Shown in pieces: positions 1-12,855 of a stretch of 64,000 nucleotides of DNA. The notes beneath the pieces are model-generated. The model did not search any database. It had not been told where the DNA came from and saw only the letters and a list, made by a program, of their open reading frames with translations. Positions within the stretch are counted from its first letter, which is position 1. Each line of letters starts with the position of its first letter. The DNA is from Quercus robur (taxonomy: Eukaryota > Streptophyta > Magnoliopsida > Fagales > Fagaceae). Both the position numbers and the translations under genes were made by a program. The DNA is taken from assembly GCF_932294415.1 (NCBI RefSeq), contig NC_065545.1:19472857-19536856 (forward strand), written 5' to 3'.

Positions 1-1435
1 TGGGTATTTGTGGTGTAATTTTTGAATTTTTGAATTTTTTTTTTGTTTTTTGTTTTTAATGAACATTTTCATGTGTTATTAGAGTAATTAGTCATTGTAG
101 GACACAGTTAGCGATCTCATTGAGGCCATATTTGATTTGTGAAACTGAGTAGGTTGCTTAGAATATTTGCGGCAAATCCCTATTAGTGTGTAGAGGATCC
201 ATAGCTAAGCCTAAATTTTTTTGGGGCTTGATGTTGTTGAATAATGAGTAGGATGCTTGGACTATTAAAGTGAGGGTTGATTTTAATAATGTAGAGAGAC
301 TTTCATTTTAGAAATTTCTTCCATGTGGTAACTATGCTGCACTACCTTATTCTTTACTCTGTTATATCATTGGTTTCCACCTCCCTCTGAAGAATGTGAA
401 GAGTTGATTCGAGGTCTTTTAAGTATGGTGCCCTAGAGTTTTGTTTGAAAAAGTTTGTTAATGAAAGTGGAAAACACATGTATGTGACTCCTTTATTACT
501 TACGTAAAAGAGCGATGCTAGGGATATTACATATAGCTTACAATTGACGTGTTAACTTTTAATTGTTTAAGCGCAACACAAAAAGGATGGTAAAAAATTT
601 GTTTAGTATGTTGTTGATGTAGGCACCAATCTTATTCACTGACATGTAAGTTTGTAAGTCTTTTATAGTAAAATTCATAGAAGCTTTAGCATTTTCCATA
701 TGTGGGACCATATCATTGACATGTAAGTTTGGAGTCAAATGTGGGACTATATCAATAGAGACAAACTACTATCACTGGACTAGTAGTAATTACTCTCTTA
801 TTTGGTACAAAATCAGAGAACACTCAGTTTCATGAAAAGAGAAAAACAATGATGAAGGAGAAATAGTTTGTTGGTTCCAATCTTGTAGATGGGGGAGGGT
901 ACTTGGGTTTTCTCTAAATTGTATTTGTTTTATAGTGAAACTCTCTCTCTTTCTCTCTCTCCTATTATTTTCTTTTGAAAATAAATTGCATAAAATACAT
1001 AGTGATTGATACATCCACTAACATTAAATATTCTAAACTTTATTGATGTTGAAGTGAGTTTAGTTGTTCTTGTAGTTAATGGGATCCTTGTTGAACCAAA
1101 CTAGTAGGGCTGGTTTTAATGGTGGTTGTGTGGGGAGGGGGGGGGGGGGGTTGTGAAGGGGGTGCTCAATTATGTTTCTTTATTTGTTAAATTGGTAGTT
1201 GTGTGGTAGACTTGTTGAACTTGATTGTTTTGAATATCTCTTATATATATTGCGAATTCGGATTGATTAGGGGAGGTCAGCTATGCTTACACTAACTTTG
1301 TTGGTTTTGAGGGATTAATTACTTGAGAAAAGAAAATATATTTGTATTTGTTCATTTTAATATCTAATGCAAGTGGTTTAGGCATGAGTAAATATTTTAT
1401 TTGCTTATGAGGCCATAAAAAGTGTCTCCTTTCTT

Positions 1436-1472
<37 letters not shown>

Positions 1473-1680
1473 GCGTATGGGTATTTGATGAATATACTTT
1501 CAAATCTGATTAGGATGACATTTTAAAATAATAATAATAATAATAAGAAAAGATCTAAAAAGGTTAGGCCTTAGGCATGCTCCTTAAAAAGAGAGTTAGA
1601 ATTAGAATGTGTCATGCTCCATAAAAATAGGAGAGAGAGAAAAAGAGAGAGTTGTCTCTCAGTTGGGAGAGGGTTGCTAA
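1..1680. other. Intergenic stretch, no gene recognised
   Basis: AT-rich sequence with no reading frame that resembles a known protein on either strand. It contains a G-run near 1135-1150, a (TA)n microsatellite at 1441-1467 and a short AAT-type repeat near 1530. The few short open frames have no coding character. Confidence 0.6.
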
Positions 1681-3595
1681 ACCACTCATCGAGCAATTCC
1701 TACTGAGGTGCTTGTGTAACAGTATGCTCGGTTTTACATATTGGGGATGTTGTGTGGTATGTTGTTTATGGACAAGTTTGGCGAACAGCTCTTAATTATT
1801 ATCTGCAATTTTTCAATCCAATCAGCAATGGAAAGAATTATAGTTGGGGTAGTGTAGCACTAAGTTGGCTATATAGACACCTCTGTAAGGCATCAGAGAA
1901 GACAACCAAGTAGATTGGCGGTGCACTGCTATTGGTGCAATTGTGGGCATGAGCGAGGTTTCCACACATATGTCCTGTGATGAGGCATCCACACCAGGCA
2001 CTGCCCCTAGGTCCACTTGCTATCAGGTATGTAGGATCTGAGATAGTTACCGTTTGCATTAACTTTTTCGCATGGGAATTATGTAAGTAACTAATATGAA
2101 GGTTATGTCTGTGTTGTTTGCTAGATGGAAAGGGGCTAAGTGCACAACTGAACATCCAATGCACATCCTATGCGCCTATTGTGTGTCGCTTGCTTAGCTA
2201 CGGTCAAATCAAGTATTGTGCCTTACAAGTGGGAATTGCTTTGACATGTAGTTGTTGTACTTAAAATTCACTTTGGAATGAATAAACATTTTTTATTTCG
2301 GAGTTAAACATTGTTGCCATGTATTGTTCATATTCATTACACATTTTTTCTAATTATATTGTTAACATGGTTGTTTGCATTTGTTGGATCATTGTAGATT
2401 TTCTGGGAGCCATACAGAAATTATTTGGGTTCCCTACCTGCATATTGTACAGCAGACCAACACATATGGAGGTCTATTGTGCCATTCATACATTTTTGGG
2501 TGGTTGAAGGCCATCACCCCAAACGTGTTCTCAATACTTCAACTGAACTTCACAAGATAACACTCCAGGGCAAGCAAGACAAAAACTGAGCTGAAGTACA
2601 TGCCACTCATATTACTAAATGGAATGTGCACGCCGCAATTGCCAATGCACCATACTTTCATGGGGAGATGAGCTACAATGACGAGTATATGGTGTGGTTT
2701 TGTCCCCGCACTCTTTGCCATATTACAAAAAAGACCTTGTACTGGGACACTTTGGTATGTTTACAAAGACTGTTCTGTTATAAATGTACCTCACTTTGCA
2801 TAGTTTGGTTCAACCTATTAACATTACTCTTGTATACTTCTGACAGGTTGAATCACAGTTGAGGATTATGACGAAGTGCGAACCAAGGTCTGAGATCTGC
2901 ACGAACTATATTAATGCCTTGCATTTGTTGAAGAGATCGGTTGGTTAACCTTGGACGATGCACGCAATGCAGGCAACATAAGTGAACCGGCTGTAGGGCT
3001 TGGTCGACAAGCAGGTGGACATCAAGGGCATGGAGGCCGTCAATCTAGTCAGCGTTATACATCTAGTCGGCGTCCCACATCTGGTCAGCGTCACACACCC
3101 GTGCCCACATTTGGTTGGTGTCATACACCCATGCATGACCACACCATGGAGGAGGCAAGTCAGACAGTAGATGAGATGTGTTTGGACACTGGTTATGACA
3201 TGGGCTCTATCGCAAACAATGATGTGGGTCCATCCCATACGTTTGCCCATGGGGACAAATCTCGGTCCCCATCCACATCCTTTACTACATCTCCATAGCC
3301 CACCACCCGTACGACTCCCCCACTGACTACTCGCACTGCCCCCATAGATGTACGTGGTAGAGATGAGATGAGATTCATGCCCACCCCTGGGCAACCCACC
3401 CTTGGTGCTATCTCCCCTGAGTTTGTGCATACCGAGTTCATCCAGACAGAGATACCCACCCCTCCACCAGAGGCTTCACACATTGAGGATCGGTCGCGAA
3501 GGCCACAATGGACACGAACACATCCTCCTGACTGTGAGACTGGACATGGTACTATACTTCGATTCAATACCGATTACATATACATCTCTTTGTAG
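1681..3595 (+). pseudogene. Plant mobile domain (PMD/MAIN-like) transposon-type gene, broken
   Basis: A spliced but degenerate PMD protein. PMD proteins include the Arabidopsis MAIN/MAIL family and a larger transposon-associated group. Seen in order: QYARFYILGML and MDKFGEQL (from 1720); YSWGSVALSWLYRHLCKA and LVQLWA*ARFPHICP (1830-2026); intron 2027-2124; RWKGAKCTTEHPMHI (from 2122); an exon from 2398 with FWEPYRNYLGSLPAYC, VEGHHPKRV and YMVWFCPRT; an intron from 2755; and an exon from 2847 with CEPRSEICTNYINALHLL. The C-terminal tail (2951-3595) is rich in Ser, Thr, Pro and His and ends near RPQWTRTHPPDCETGHG, as such tails do. It is dead: in-frame stops (about 1914, 1951, 2195, 2588 and 3296), a frameshift near 1810 and another near 2940. 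The tail, not the catalytic-like core, gives the longest open frames. It may be an independent relic or cargo of the nearby Mutator-like element. Confidence 0.75.
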
Positions 3596-6500
3596 TTAAA
3601 TGATTTGCATATTAATATTTGCTTGTGTTCTTTTTTGGGGGTGTAATGAAATTTACAAGTTTTCCTTCTTAATAGTTAAGTGACATTAGCAAAGGGAAGA
3701 CTTTAGGGCACTAATGGATAATAAATACATAGAATCATTAAGCAGACACTTCAGTCCAATAGTCCTTAGGCCATATATCCTGGAGTTTTTGATGAAATTC
3801 AATTTTACAGAAAAATGCATAGGAAGGAGGAAAGTGAATAATAAATTTTAATCATCAAGAAGTCTCATTAAATGCTCAAGATGGTGAAACATCATCCACA
3901 ACCATTTGGTAGAAATGTTCTTGTTCTGAGGAACCATATGATAGGATGCCTAGTTCTTTCTAATGTTGATTCTTTACCCTGAGTATCTCCGAACCTAAAG
4001 AAAATTAAATTAAAACTCGCAATTTAAATCTACTAGTTACAAGTAGTTTTGGAAAGCAAGGTAAAATTTATGACATGTATAGTACGAGTTGAAGTTAAGC
4101 TGTCTTCTGTTAGTGAATTGTAAAATCTACTTTTATTGAACATATTATGATTTTTTATCTCCTTTTTAATACATTAATGATTTGTAAAGTGTCCAAAGTA
4201 TACACATTCTTTGAGTTGGTTCAACTTATTTATGTGGAATCTAGTTGCTGATTGTAGCCATTTATGTATAAATTGGTTATATTATAAATTGGTCATAGAA
4301 GTACTTCAAAATATTAACATGGGGGCAATGTAGAAACAAGTTATTGCATGAGCATCTTTGCAATGTCAAAATGCTATTTGAATTATTTGCATGTCTCCAA
4401 GTTGACATTTTATTTGGTACACTGAAAAAGGTATGGTGAAAATGATTTCTTGGGTACACTTATCATTGTTCAATTGGTATGGGTAGTTCTATTATCTATT
4501 ACATTTGAGCATTGATACTTGCACAAATCTTGTGCATTAAGACACAATTTAGTCACTGGTGGTATATGTATGACACTTAGAAGGGAGTGGAGCTCTAGGA
4601 CACGTAACTTGACATGTTGAATGTCACATGAATTTGTATCTGGGAATTATGAGACATAGATTTGTGCAAATTGCAGTTCTGACTATCCTTATTCTGTTAT
4701 GTGCTTATTAATTTTTCAATTGTTACTTTTGTTCACAGCTATCCTGAATTAGATGTGATATTGCAGAAATGGATATTATCATGTCCATAGGAGAACGCAG
4801 CTTGACTGAGCAGCTTCTGCCCAAAAAGCATTCGTTTTTCATTTGTAAATCAAGGTAATTAAGAATGGTTATATCATTCTAATCTTCATGATTTCATCTC
4901 TTTTTTCTCAAGGAATTTATTCCTAGTTGCACAATTGAATTGCTTTAATTAAGGCTATACTTCTGTAAAATTTTGGAGTTGACTATACATTCTTATGGAT
5001 GATATCTTAGAAGGGAAATAGTTTCTTGTCTCTAAAAACCTCTCTAATTGCATACATGGAACCCTTTCAAGTTAATTAAGGCTCTCACACTTTAGAATTC
5101 AACTTAGTCAAACTGTACAGTCATTAAAAATACAAGCATGATGCAGATATATGATTTCCTTTCACTTAGGAAAATTACATAGATCCTCCTAGAATTTTAG
5201 GGTGATTTTCAAATTAACTCTTGAGTTTCTCAATCCATCAATATCCACTCTTTAGTTTTAGTTTCAAAATTGTTGCAATCTAGAGATATTGGAAATTCAA
5301 GCAAACTGCCTTTAAAAACTATTTGGAGGCTAAAGGCCTTTCACATGAACGATAAAATGACAGTACAAACTTACAAAATGATGACATCTTTACTAAATTG
5401 TGTTTATTGATTAGGTTTTACATATAAGTAAACTGTTTTCTGAATTTTGTTTTGTGCCAAAATACCATCTACAACTCTTGTGTTGAATTTTTATTGCTTA
5501 GATAATTTCTAAGTACAACTTATATGGATTTTCATTATTTTTAGTTAACAAATTCAAAGACTTACTAAGAGCACATTGTAACACTTTGAAGATTATAGGG
5601 TAGATTAGTGCAATCAAATCTTTTAGGTTTAGTTTGATGCTAATCCCAAGCTTTGGGGTTTATTTTGTAATTACTTATAAATATATTTTGAAAATTGTTT
5701 GATTATCATGTTACTGGGTTGTGAAGTCCTATAATTGGTTATGATGAAGACACAACTCAAGAAAAAAAAAATCGCATCATGATTTGATTTTAGCATCTAA
5801 CTTGTCATTTTTAGGTTCTCATTAACTACGTGACTAATCAATTTTAAAGGAACTTTTTTTTTTTGAAAAGTTACATAGGTTGTAGTGCATACAAGCTCAA
5901 GATACCTCTTGATTTGCTTTCTACTAATTTGGGATTATTAATCCACTTGTATGACAACGCTGTAGAGATAATGCAGGCAATTCAAAAGTTCTAAAATTGA
6001 AATTGCAATTATTTCCTAAGTTAGGTTGTTTTGCATGTTGCTCAAATCTTAAATGATGTTAACAGGGCCATGTTTGATCACTTTATAAGACTGAAAGCAA
6101 CATTTTGTTTTCCCATTGGATTTGTTATTGTGAATTACATGTTAGAACTTCACAAATTTCTCATTGTAACTCTGCTTTTGACAATTTTTTGCTTTTCATT
6201 GCAATAGCTAATCTGTTACCATTTTATGTCTCTGTGAACTAAAGAGAAAAATTTTGAAGCCGTTTTGCCCTTGCTTTGGGGTATTTAGCTTTTACTCTTT
6301 AGTGGCTAGCAAAGCAAAAGAATTGTTTCAAGTGACTCTTTAGTCATTTTGAATACTGGCTTGAGGCTTGTTCAAATTTTTTGGTGTGATTCTATGTTAA
6401 TCTTGTTTGCATAGCCAAGTCCATCTTTTTCATTTCTATAATTATTTTTTTAATATTTCAGAGTGCACTCTGTCTAACTAGGACATTTCATGAAGAGAAG

Positions 6501-6887
6501 CTTCCTTAGTACTTCTCAGTCTCTAAAGTCTTGAGAGAAATCTGGGATGATGTCCAAGAGTGCTTTTTTATATGATTTGGGTTTTAATCCACACAATTGA
6601 ATTCGGGGAATGTTGTCATTTTATGCATGTGTGTATATACATACATGTGTGTGTATATATGCGTGTGTCTGATTGACATTTTGTGAAAAAAATAAAACCA
6701 TATGTAAACCATTATATTATCTAACTTAGCAGTAATTTTTTATCATATTTTTGAATGACCAATGCTACTATTGCACTATATTGGTAGGTGATGTAAATAT
6801 CTCAACTGAATTGGCCGAAAATGGTTGATATCCATGCTGTGGAGGCCAATGAACTAATTATGGATTGCTTTATAAGTGGTTCAGCAG

Positions 6888-6924
<37 letters not shown>

Positions 6925-7320
6925 TAAGAGCTTGACACGATGATTGGTTTTTATGGGTACTCCATGTAGATGGTTCACCAGTTCAATCCCAAGGCTCAAC
7001 ATTTTTATGATCCTTTTGATTTATCTAATTTTTTTTCCAAGTTATTTGTAAGCATATTGTAATTGACTACTATTTACAGGAGTTGCTTCCTTTGCTTACT
7101 TTGCTTCTAGATTTGCCTCATAGTGCTGTTATCTACTAACTTTCATTTGTACGATATTAATAATGAATCATGATTTTCACATCCTTTAAAATGGAGAGGA
7201 GAAAAAAAAGTGAATATCATAAGATTTTTGTCATTAAAAAGAAAAAAGAAAAAAGAAAAGAAAACAAAAAAAAAGAATGTTCTAATGGGTTGCATGACTT
7301 CAACAACAATTTTTGTAAAG
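3596..7320. other. Intergenic stretch, no gene recognised
   Basis: About 3.7 kb of AT-rich sequence. A short open segment near 4770-4855 (reading MDIIMSIGERSLTEQLL) is followed by a possible splice donor, but no partner exon was found, so it is not called. A (TA)n tract lies at 6900-6926. Nothing else with coding or structural character was seen. Confidence 0.5.
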
Positions 7321-7329
7321 ACAGAATCT

Positions 7330-7640
7330 GGATGATTTCACTCATTTTGGTTTTTATACCCACTCGAGTTTAGTGGATTCAGGTACTTCTAACACAGTAC
7401 TTGAGTCCTAGAAACTCGAGTATGAATTTAGATGATTTTCACTCATTTTGCTTATTATATCCGAGCCGTACTCGAGTTTAGTGGACTCGGGTACTTCTAA
7501 CACAGTACTCAAGTCCTAGAAACTCAAGTACTAAGTGGCATACTTATTACACACCTACTCTTTGGCGCCAACCACTGCAATGAATGCATAATGAATGGTA
7601 CTCGAGTTTTGTGAACTCGAGTACCTCTTAACAAAATAAC
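7330..7640. repeat. CTCGAG hairpin repeats, left cluster
   Basis: Two roughly 100-bp direct units start near 7330 and 7430 with GATGATTT(T)CACTCATTTTG. Each contains a near-palindromic segment: ACTCGAGTTTAGTGGA, then CTCGGGTACT, a short loop CTAACAC, then AGTACTCAAGTCC and AACTCAAGTA, which is close to the reverse complement of the first half. A third, shorter hairpin lies at about 7600-7625. The same units recur at 13.7-14.2 kb on the far side of the Mutator-like remnant. Confidence 0.75.
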
Positions 7641-8383
7641 CCATCGCCAGCTTTCAGCTATTTTCAATATCTATCTTTCTAAGTCCATGTGACGAGTCAA
7701 AATGCTTACTGGAAGTGGAAGCTTTACTAGTAGTTGGGTCCCCATCTGCAAGTCTTTGACTCTTAGTGTCAGTGTCTCCATCCAAGACCAATGTGCTGTC
7801 CATTTAACCATTGAGTCAACCCTGTTGTGACAAGTACATAAAGGTAATAGTTAAATGCTTAGTTTTAGATTGTGTTTGCATGTGGTTCGTATAAGATTTT
7901 TATGCATGAGATGTATTTCATGTAATGAGTTTTGCAATATTAACTATGTACAACTGCTAATATATATAACTTTTTTGTCAAAACAAATGGAGCACAAATA
8001 TAAAAGAATCGAGCTTGACCATATGATAGCACATAGAGAACATGCATAGTAAGATTATTTTGTAAGTTACACACATACACGTAGGGGTGTAAACTCAATA
8101 AAATTAAGCAAATCCTTTGAAAATATTCAATCCAACAACGCCTTCAGAATAAGCAAGTGCTAGAACTAGTAAAGGTTAGTTGAATTCCCAATTTGTGACA
8201 AGTATAGTTCACGTGTGACTCAATAGTATAAAACTCATGGGTTGAGAGATAGAGGCAATATGATATTTTGTTGACTTTTACAGTAATAAAGGTGTTCATA
8301 ATAATATGAATTCCTTACTCAACAAAGAAATTGACTTAATAAAATAAAGTCGAAATGATTGATCTTTTATTATTTTATATGTG

Positions 8384-8415
<32 letters not shown>

Positions 8416-9250
8416 GGTTAAGTGCACATTATGTCTATGTATTAAATTATTTGAATGATCGAGATTTAATTATTTATATGCCTATACACAAAGTCAAGGA
8501 GGTTGAGTTTGAATATAAATTGTTTTTATCATACGCCAAATTTATGTAAGTGATTATAGATTATGACAACTTTTATATTGTTAATAACAGATTGGTGATG
8601 AATTTTCACTTTTTCTATGTATATTACGATGGAAAGATGTATTATCATGAGTCGCATGGGTTGTCATACCAAGGCTTTAATCAAAAAGCAAAAATGTGTT
8701 AAGGTGAAGCGTGGGATAGGCCTTATGAACTTGCAACGAAGAATATTGAAGGCGATGGGGTTAGACCACTCTAAGCATAACATTTCCATTGTGTATCGAG
8801 CACCTCAATGGGTTGTAGACACCCAGGTCGGTGATGGTTAAGTGCACATTATGTCTATGTGTTAAATTATTTGAATGATCGAGATTCAATTATTTATATG
8901 CCTATACACAAAGTTGAAGAGGTTGAGTTTGAATATAAATTGTTTTTACTATACGCCAAATTTATGTAAGTGATTATAGATTATAATAACTTTTATATTG
9001 TTAATAACAGGTCGGTGATGGATTTTCACTTTTTCTATATGTACTACGATAAAAAGACGTATTATCATGAGTTGCATAGGTTGTCATACCAAGACTTGAA
9101 CCAAAAGCAAAAATATGTTAAAGTGAAGCGTGGATAGGCCTTATGAACTTTTAACGAAGAATATTGAAGGTGATGAGGTTAGACCACTCTAGGCATAACA
9201 TTTCCATTGTGTATCGAGTATCTTAACGGGTTGTAGACACCTAAGTTTTC
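8416..9250 (+). repeat. 420-bp tandem duplication
   Basis: Sequence starting GGTTAAGTGCACATTATG at 8416 restarts at 8836, exactly 420 bp later, and continues to about 9250 with scattered point differences. The unit includes what looks like an intron plus the N-terminal coding part of the Mutator-like transposase. At the junction (about 8825-8840) the motif AGGTCGGTGATGG, which also occurs inside the unit near 9010, suggests the duplication breakpoint. A (TA)n tract at 8390-8415 abuts the left edge. Confidence 0.85.
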
Positions 9251-11980
9251 TACAATTCACTACAGTTATCGGGTGGCGCCAAAGTGAAGATGATGTGGGA
9301 AGTTGTTGAACAAATGGTGGTGAAAGGATTCATTACTTCAGATCTCTATGTCACTATTGAGCCCGCCATAGTAGAGGCCGGAGAGGGTTCACAACATACT
9401 ATTTTGGATGGAATTGTAGATGTGCACATCGACTCAATACAATTACAGTTTTATGAAGGGTGTACAGAGAACACAGGAGATGGGTATGACAGGGAATCAT
9501 GGCAGACATTTCCCCATATAAACTCGACTGAGGAGGAGGAAGGGCCCCGGGAAGTGCATAAAGGAGAGCATTTATCTCATGATGAGTTGCATGGGGGCAC
9601 ATCCGAAAATGAAGATGATCACAGACTTGGTGATGATGCAACCCATATTGATGTTACTATGGATGACTTCGAGGAACTCCTAAATACCATGGGTGAACAT
9701 GAGGATGTTGATCATATCGAAGATATGGTTGTAGAAAAGAATAAAGACATATGCCCCGGTCTCGATCCTATGCCAGAATGGTTCACCAAAAACACTTAGG
9801 ATAATATGTTTGATCCATCACCAATTATGCAAGCGGAAGTATCAAGTTAGACGCCTGGGGAGTAGTCAATGAAAGGGATGGTATTCGCGACTAAATTGGC
9901 GGTGCGACATGCGTTAACCTGGTACGCAATGCAAGAGAATTTTAGCTTTAAAATTGAGCATTCAGACTTAGAAAGGCTTATGGTGAGTTGCGAGGATGAT
10001 TCCTGTCCATGGTCAGTCGTGCTTTGTTGCAAGGGAGATAATGTCTGGAAAATCGCAAAATGCAAGGGCCCCCACACGTGTGACAAAATTCAGAATGCTC
10101 ATGATGGTCGAATGATTTATTCGGCGTTCCTGACATACATACTTGAGCGCTATATATGAGAAGACCCCACGCATAAGATAAAGAACTTATGCCACGTTGC
10201 TTTGGTAGACTTAAAACACGAAGTATCTCACTACAATGTATTCTTTAACTTGCATTCTTTTTTCAATACAATGTAGAGACATCAATCTTCATGGAAGTAT
10301 AAGCATGATATTTTTTCCCAAAACTCATGAATACCTTATATTATGAAAAATGAAATTGAAAAAAAGAAAAAGAAAAAGGAATAAAGAGAAATAAATATTA
10401 TCTTCATCTTATAGCCTTACAAGCCTTAATTTGTTTTCTTCAACTATAATTATTTAACTTGTATTCGTTTCTAACGTAATCATTATGGTTTACATACAAG
10501 GTATGGGATGCTAAACAAAAGGTCGTTACATCTATATACGGGGATTTTAAGGAGTCTTATGCAGAGTTTTGGCAAGACTTAAGGATGCAAGGGTACAAAG
10601 TATAAGTCACTAGTGGAGACTTAAGGATGTAAGGGTACAAAGTATAAGTTACTAGTGGACGATAATTATGAACGGGGAACCTGTACATTCAAGTTCGTAT
10701 TTTGGGCGTTTCGTCCATGTATTGTTGTGTTCAAGCATTGTAAGCCTATGATTAGCATTGATGCAACCTACCTCTATGGAAAATATAAAGGGAAATTGAT
10801 GATTGCAATGGCGACAGATGCTAATAATAAGATTTATCCACTAGCCTTCGTCGTTATCAAGAGCGAGAGCACAGAGACTTGGGGTTGGTTCTTGGCTTGT
10901 ATAAGAAAGTATGTTACCGATCGGAGCAAGCTGTGTGTCATATCTGACAGACACCCTGTGATACAAGCTATCTTTAGAGACATTAATCGAGACTTTTTAC
11001 AGCCTCCCATGACAAAACATCGTTACTACCTTCGTCATCTATGCAGTAACGTCAACACTAGATGAAACAATGAAACAATGAAACTTTAAAGAATCTAGTA
11101 TGGAGGGCAGCAAGTGCTACCCAAGAGCGAAAGTTCAATGCCACCTTCGATTTAATTGAAAATGTCAACCAGGATGCGCATAAATATCTGAAAGATGTGC
11201 CCAAAGAGAAATGGGTTCTAACTTTTGACGATGGTTACCATTATGGGGTGATAACTACAAAAGTCTCTGAGTGCTTCAATGGTGTTCTAAAGGGTGCTCG
11301 TAGCCTGCCTATTACAACAATAGTGAAATACACATGATTTAAACTGAATGCTTACTTCGATGATCGTCGCAATAAAAGCATAGCGCAATTGAATTCAAGA
11401 AAAAAATGGTGTAAATATGCCTTGGATTTCGTCATGAGAAATAAGGCGAAGACGGAGCATCACAGGGTGATGAGATTCAGCGTGCAACAATAATCATATC
11501 AAGTAGATACACTGCATAATCCAGGAACTACTGGACATGGGGATCACACACATTGAGTTAATCTGCTACAAAGAACTTGCACATGTCAAAAATGGAAACT
11601 GTACAAGATACCATATATCCACATGTAATTGCAGTTTGTATTAGGTATTGACATGATACAGAGTAGTACATTGACTCGTGCTATAGCGTGGATGCACTGT
11701 TTCGGAGCTATGCACCTGTTTTCCCTGTGTTGAAAGATAGATTATCATGGCTGGATCCTAAAAAAACTTGAAGGGTCGTCCTTAACCCCCAATTGATCCG
11801 AGAGAAAGGTCGCCCTATCTTAACATAAATTAGGAATGAGATGGACGAAGGCAGAAAATAGCTAAGGACCATACCATGGAAGGTGCAATGCGGGTTGTGT
11901 GACCAAGAGGGGCATAACTGAAGAACATGCCCCAAGCGGAACGGGGTACCAATGAGTGGTGGTCTCACAGACTAGGTACG
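9002..11980 (+). pseudogene. Mutator-like (MULE) transposase, degenerate
   Basis: Relic of a MURA-type DDE transposase. An N-terminal segment (9248-9350, YNSLQLS, MMWEVVEQM) leads into a long acidic stretch to 9799. A MuDR-type N-terminal domain follows (9869-10159: LAVRHALTWYAMQENF, CPWSVVL, KCKGPHTC). An intron-like gap runs to about 10500, after which frame returns at VWDAKQK. The catalytic domain (10655-11065) shows ISIDATYLYGKYKGK (first Asp) and VISDRHPVIQAIF (second Asp). A conserved Glu sits in SECFNGVLKGARSLP near 11265-11310. A SWIM-type motif near 11575-11625 keeps CTC but has Tyr where the later Cys is expected, followed by a stop. A C-terminal zinc knuckle near 11884-11930 (CGLCDQEGHN*RTC) is interrupted by TGA. 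Stops at 9242, 9797, 9848, 10157 and after 11065, plus small duplications, show it cannot be expressed as one protein. The DDE residues themselves survive. Confidence 0.85.
10576..10659 (+). repeat. 42-bp tandem duplication inside MULE remnant
   Basis: GACTTAAGGATGCAAGGG... at 10576-10617 is repeated at 10618-10659 with two changes. It sits just before the open segment LVDDNYERGTC-like region of the transposase and adds in-frame stops (GTATAA) in each copy. Confidence 0.8.
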
Positions 11981-12407
11981 CTAAGTTTGAACTATGGCAT
12001 CCTTCTAAATACAACTTGAAACAAAATGCATGATATATGCCATTAGATCAAAATGCATGCTATATGCCATTCAATTATGTATTTTTAAAACTTAAGAAAA
12101 ATTGGATAAAATTTCAAGAACCAAATATGGCATTTATACTATAAGCTAATTTCCCTATAGGATGCATACAAAAAGTCATTAGCATTGCCATTTGGTTTGT
12201 CGCAAAAATTGCATACTAATTGGATAATGCAATGTAATGTGTAATTGCCCTATGTGTAATGTCATATTTTTCATTTTTTTTCTTTCTCTGAAGGATGTTA
12301 GGTCATTTGTGGGTTGGCCATGATTTCACTTTTCCACTTTTAACTTATTGGATCTTAGAAGTTTTCTCTGATTGCGTATTTTACAATTGTGAAGACACTC
12401 TCCTTAG

Positions 12408-12490
12408 CATGATCATCTTCAAGTACCCTACCATGAAAGGTGTCAACTTTGACTTGGCCTCTAATAACATGATCATCTTCAAGTACCCTA
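12408..12490 (+). repeat. Short direct repeat, 60-bp spacing
   Basis: A 23-bp segment beginning CATGATCATCTTCAAGTACC occurs at 12408-12430 and again at 12468-12490. The spacer differs. It lies in non-coding sequence after the MULE remnant. Confidence 0.7.
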
Positions 12491-12654
12491 TCATTCAAGT
12501 ATATTGCTAATTAAGGGTGTCAAATTTTTATGCTCACAACCAATTAGTTAGTTTACTACTTCTATTTACTACTTCTATTATAGTGATTTCTTTGCTTGTG
12601 AAGGTTTAATGCCTGTCTGATTCAGTAATGATGATATTAAAAACTAGTTGTCTA

Positions 12655-12855
12655 GAATTTGATGTTGTGGTTGATGTTCTTGCTGTTTAATCATTAATGT
12701 GTATTACTGAAATAGGTTGAAGATATATATTTTTTTCAATATATGCTTAACCTATTGTTTACAATTTGATGTTGTGGTTGATGTTTTTGTTGTTTAATGT
12801 GTATTACTGAAATAGGTTGAAGATTTATTTTTTCAATACAAGCTGCCTAAAATAA
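12655..12855 (+). repeat. Tandem repeat of about 107 bp
   Basis: Two adjacent copies begin AATTTGATGTTGTGGTTGATG (near 12655 and 12762), and both contain GTGTATTACTGAAATAGG and TTGAAGAT. The second copy lacks several bases. There is no coding content. Confidence 0.7.

Noticed and set aside
2945-3567. Long open frames on the minus strand opposite the PMD tail
   Set aside because: They mirror the low-complexity Ser/Pro/His-rich tail on the plus strand and have no family resemblance.
4770-4855. Possible isolated exon (MDIIMSIGERSL...)
   Set aside because: A single short segment with a weak donor and no matching acceptor or partner exon found.
12295-12510. 71-codon frame MLGHLWVGHDF...
   Set aside because: It overlaps a local direct repeat and has no protein-like conservation signal visible.
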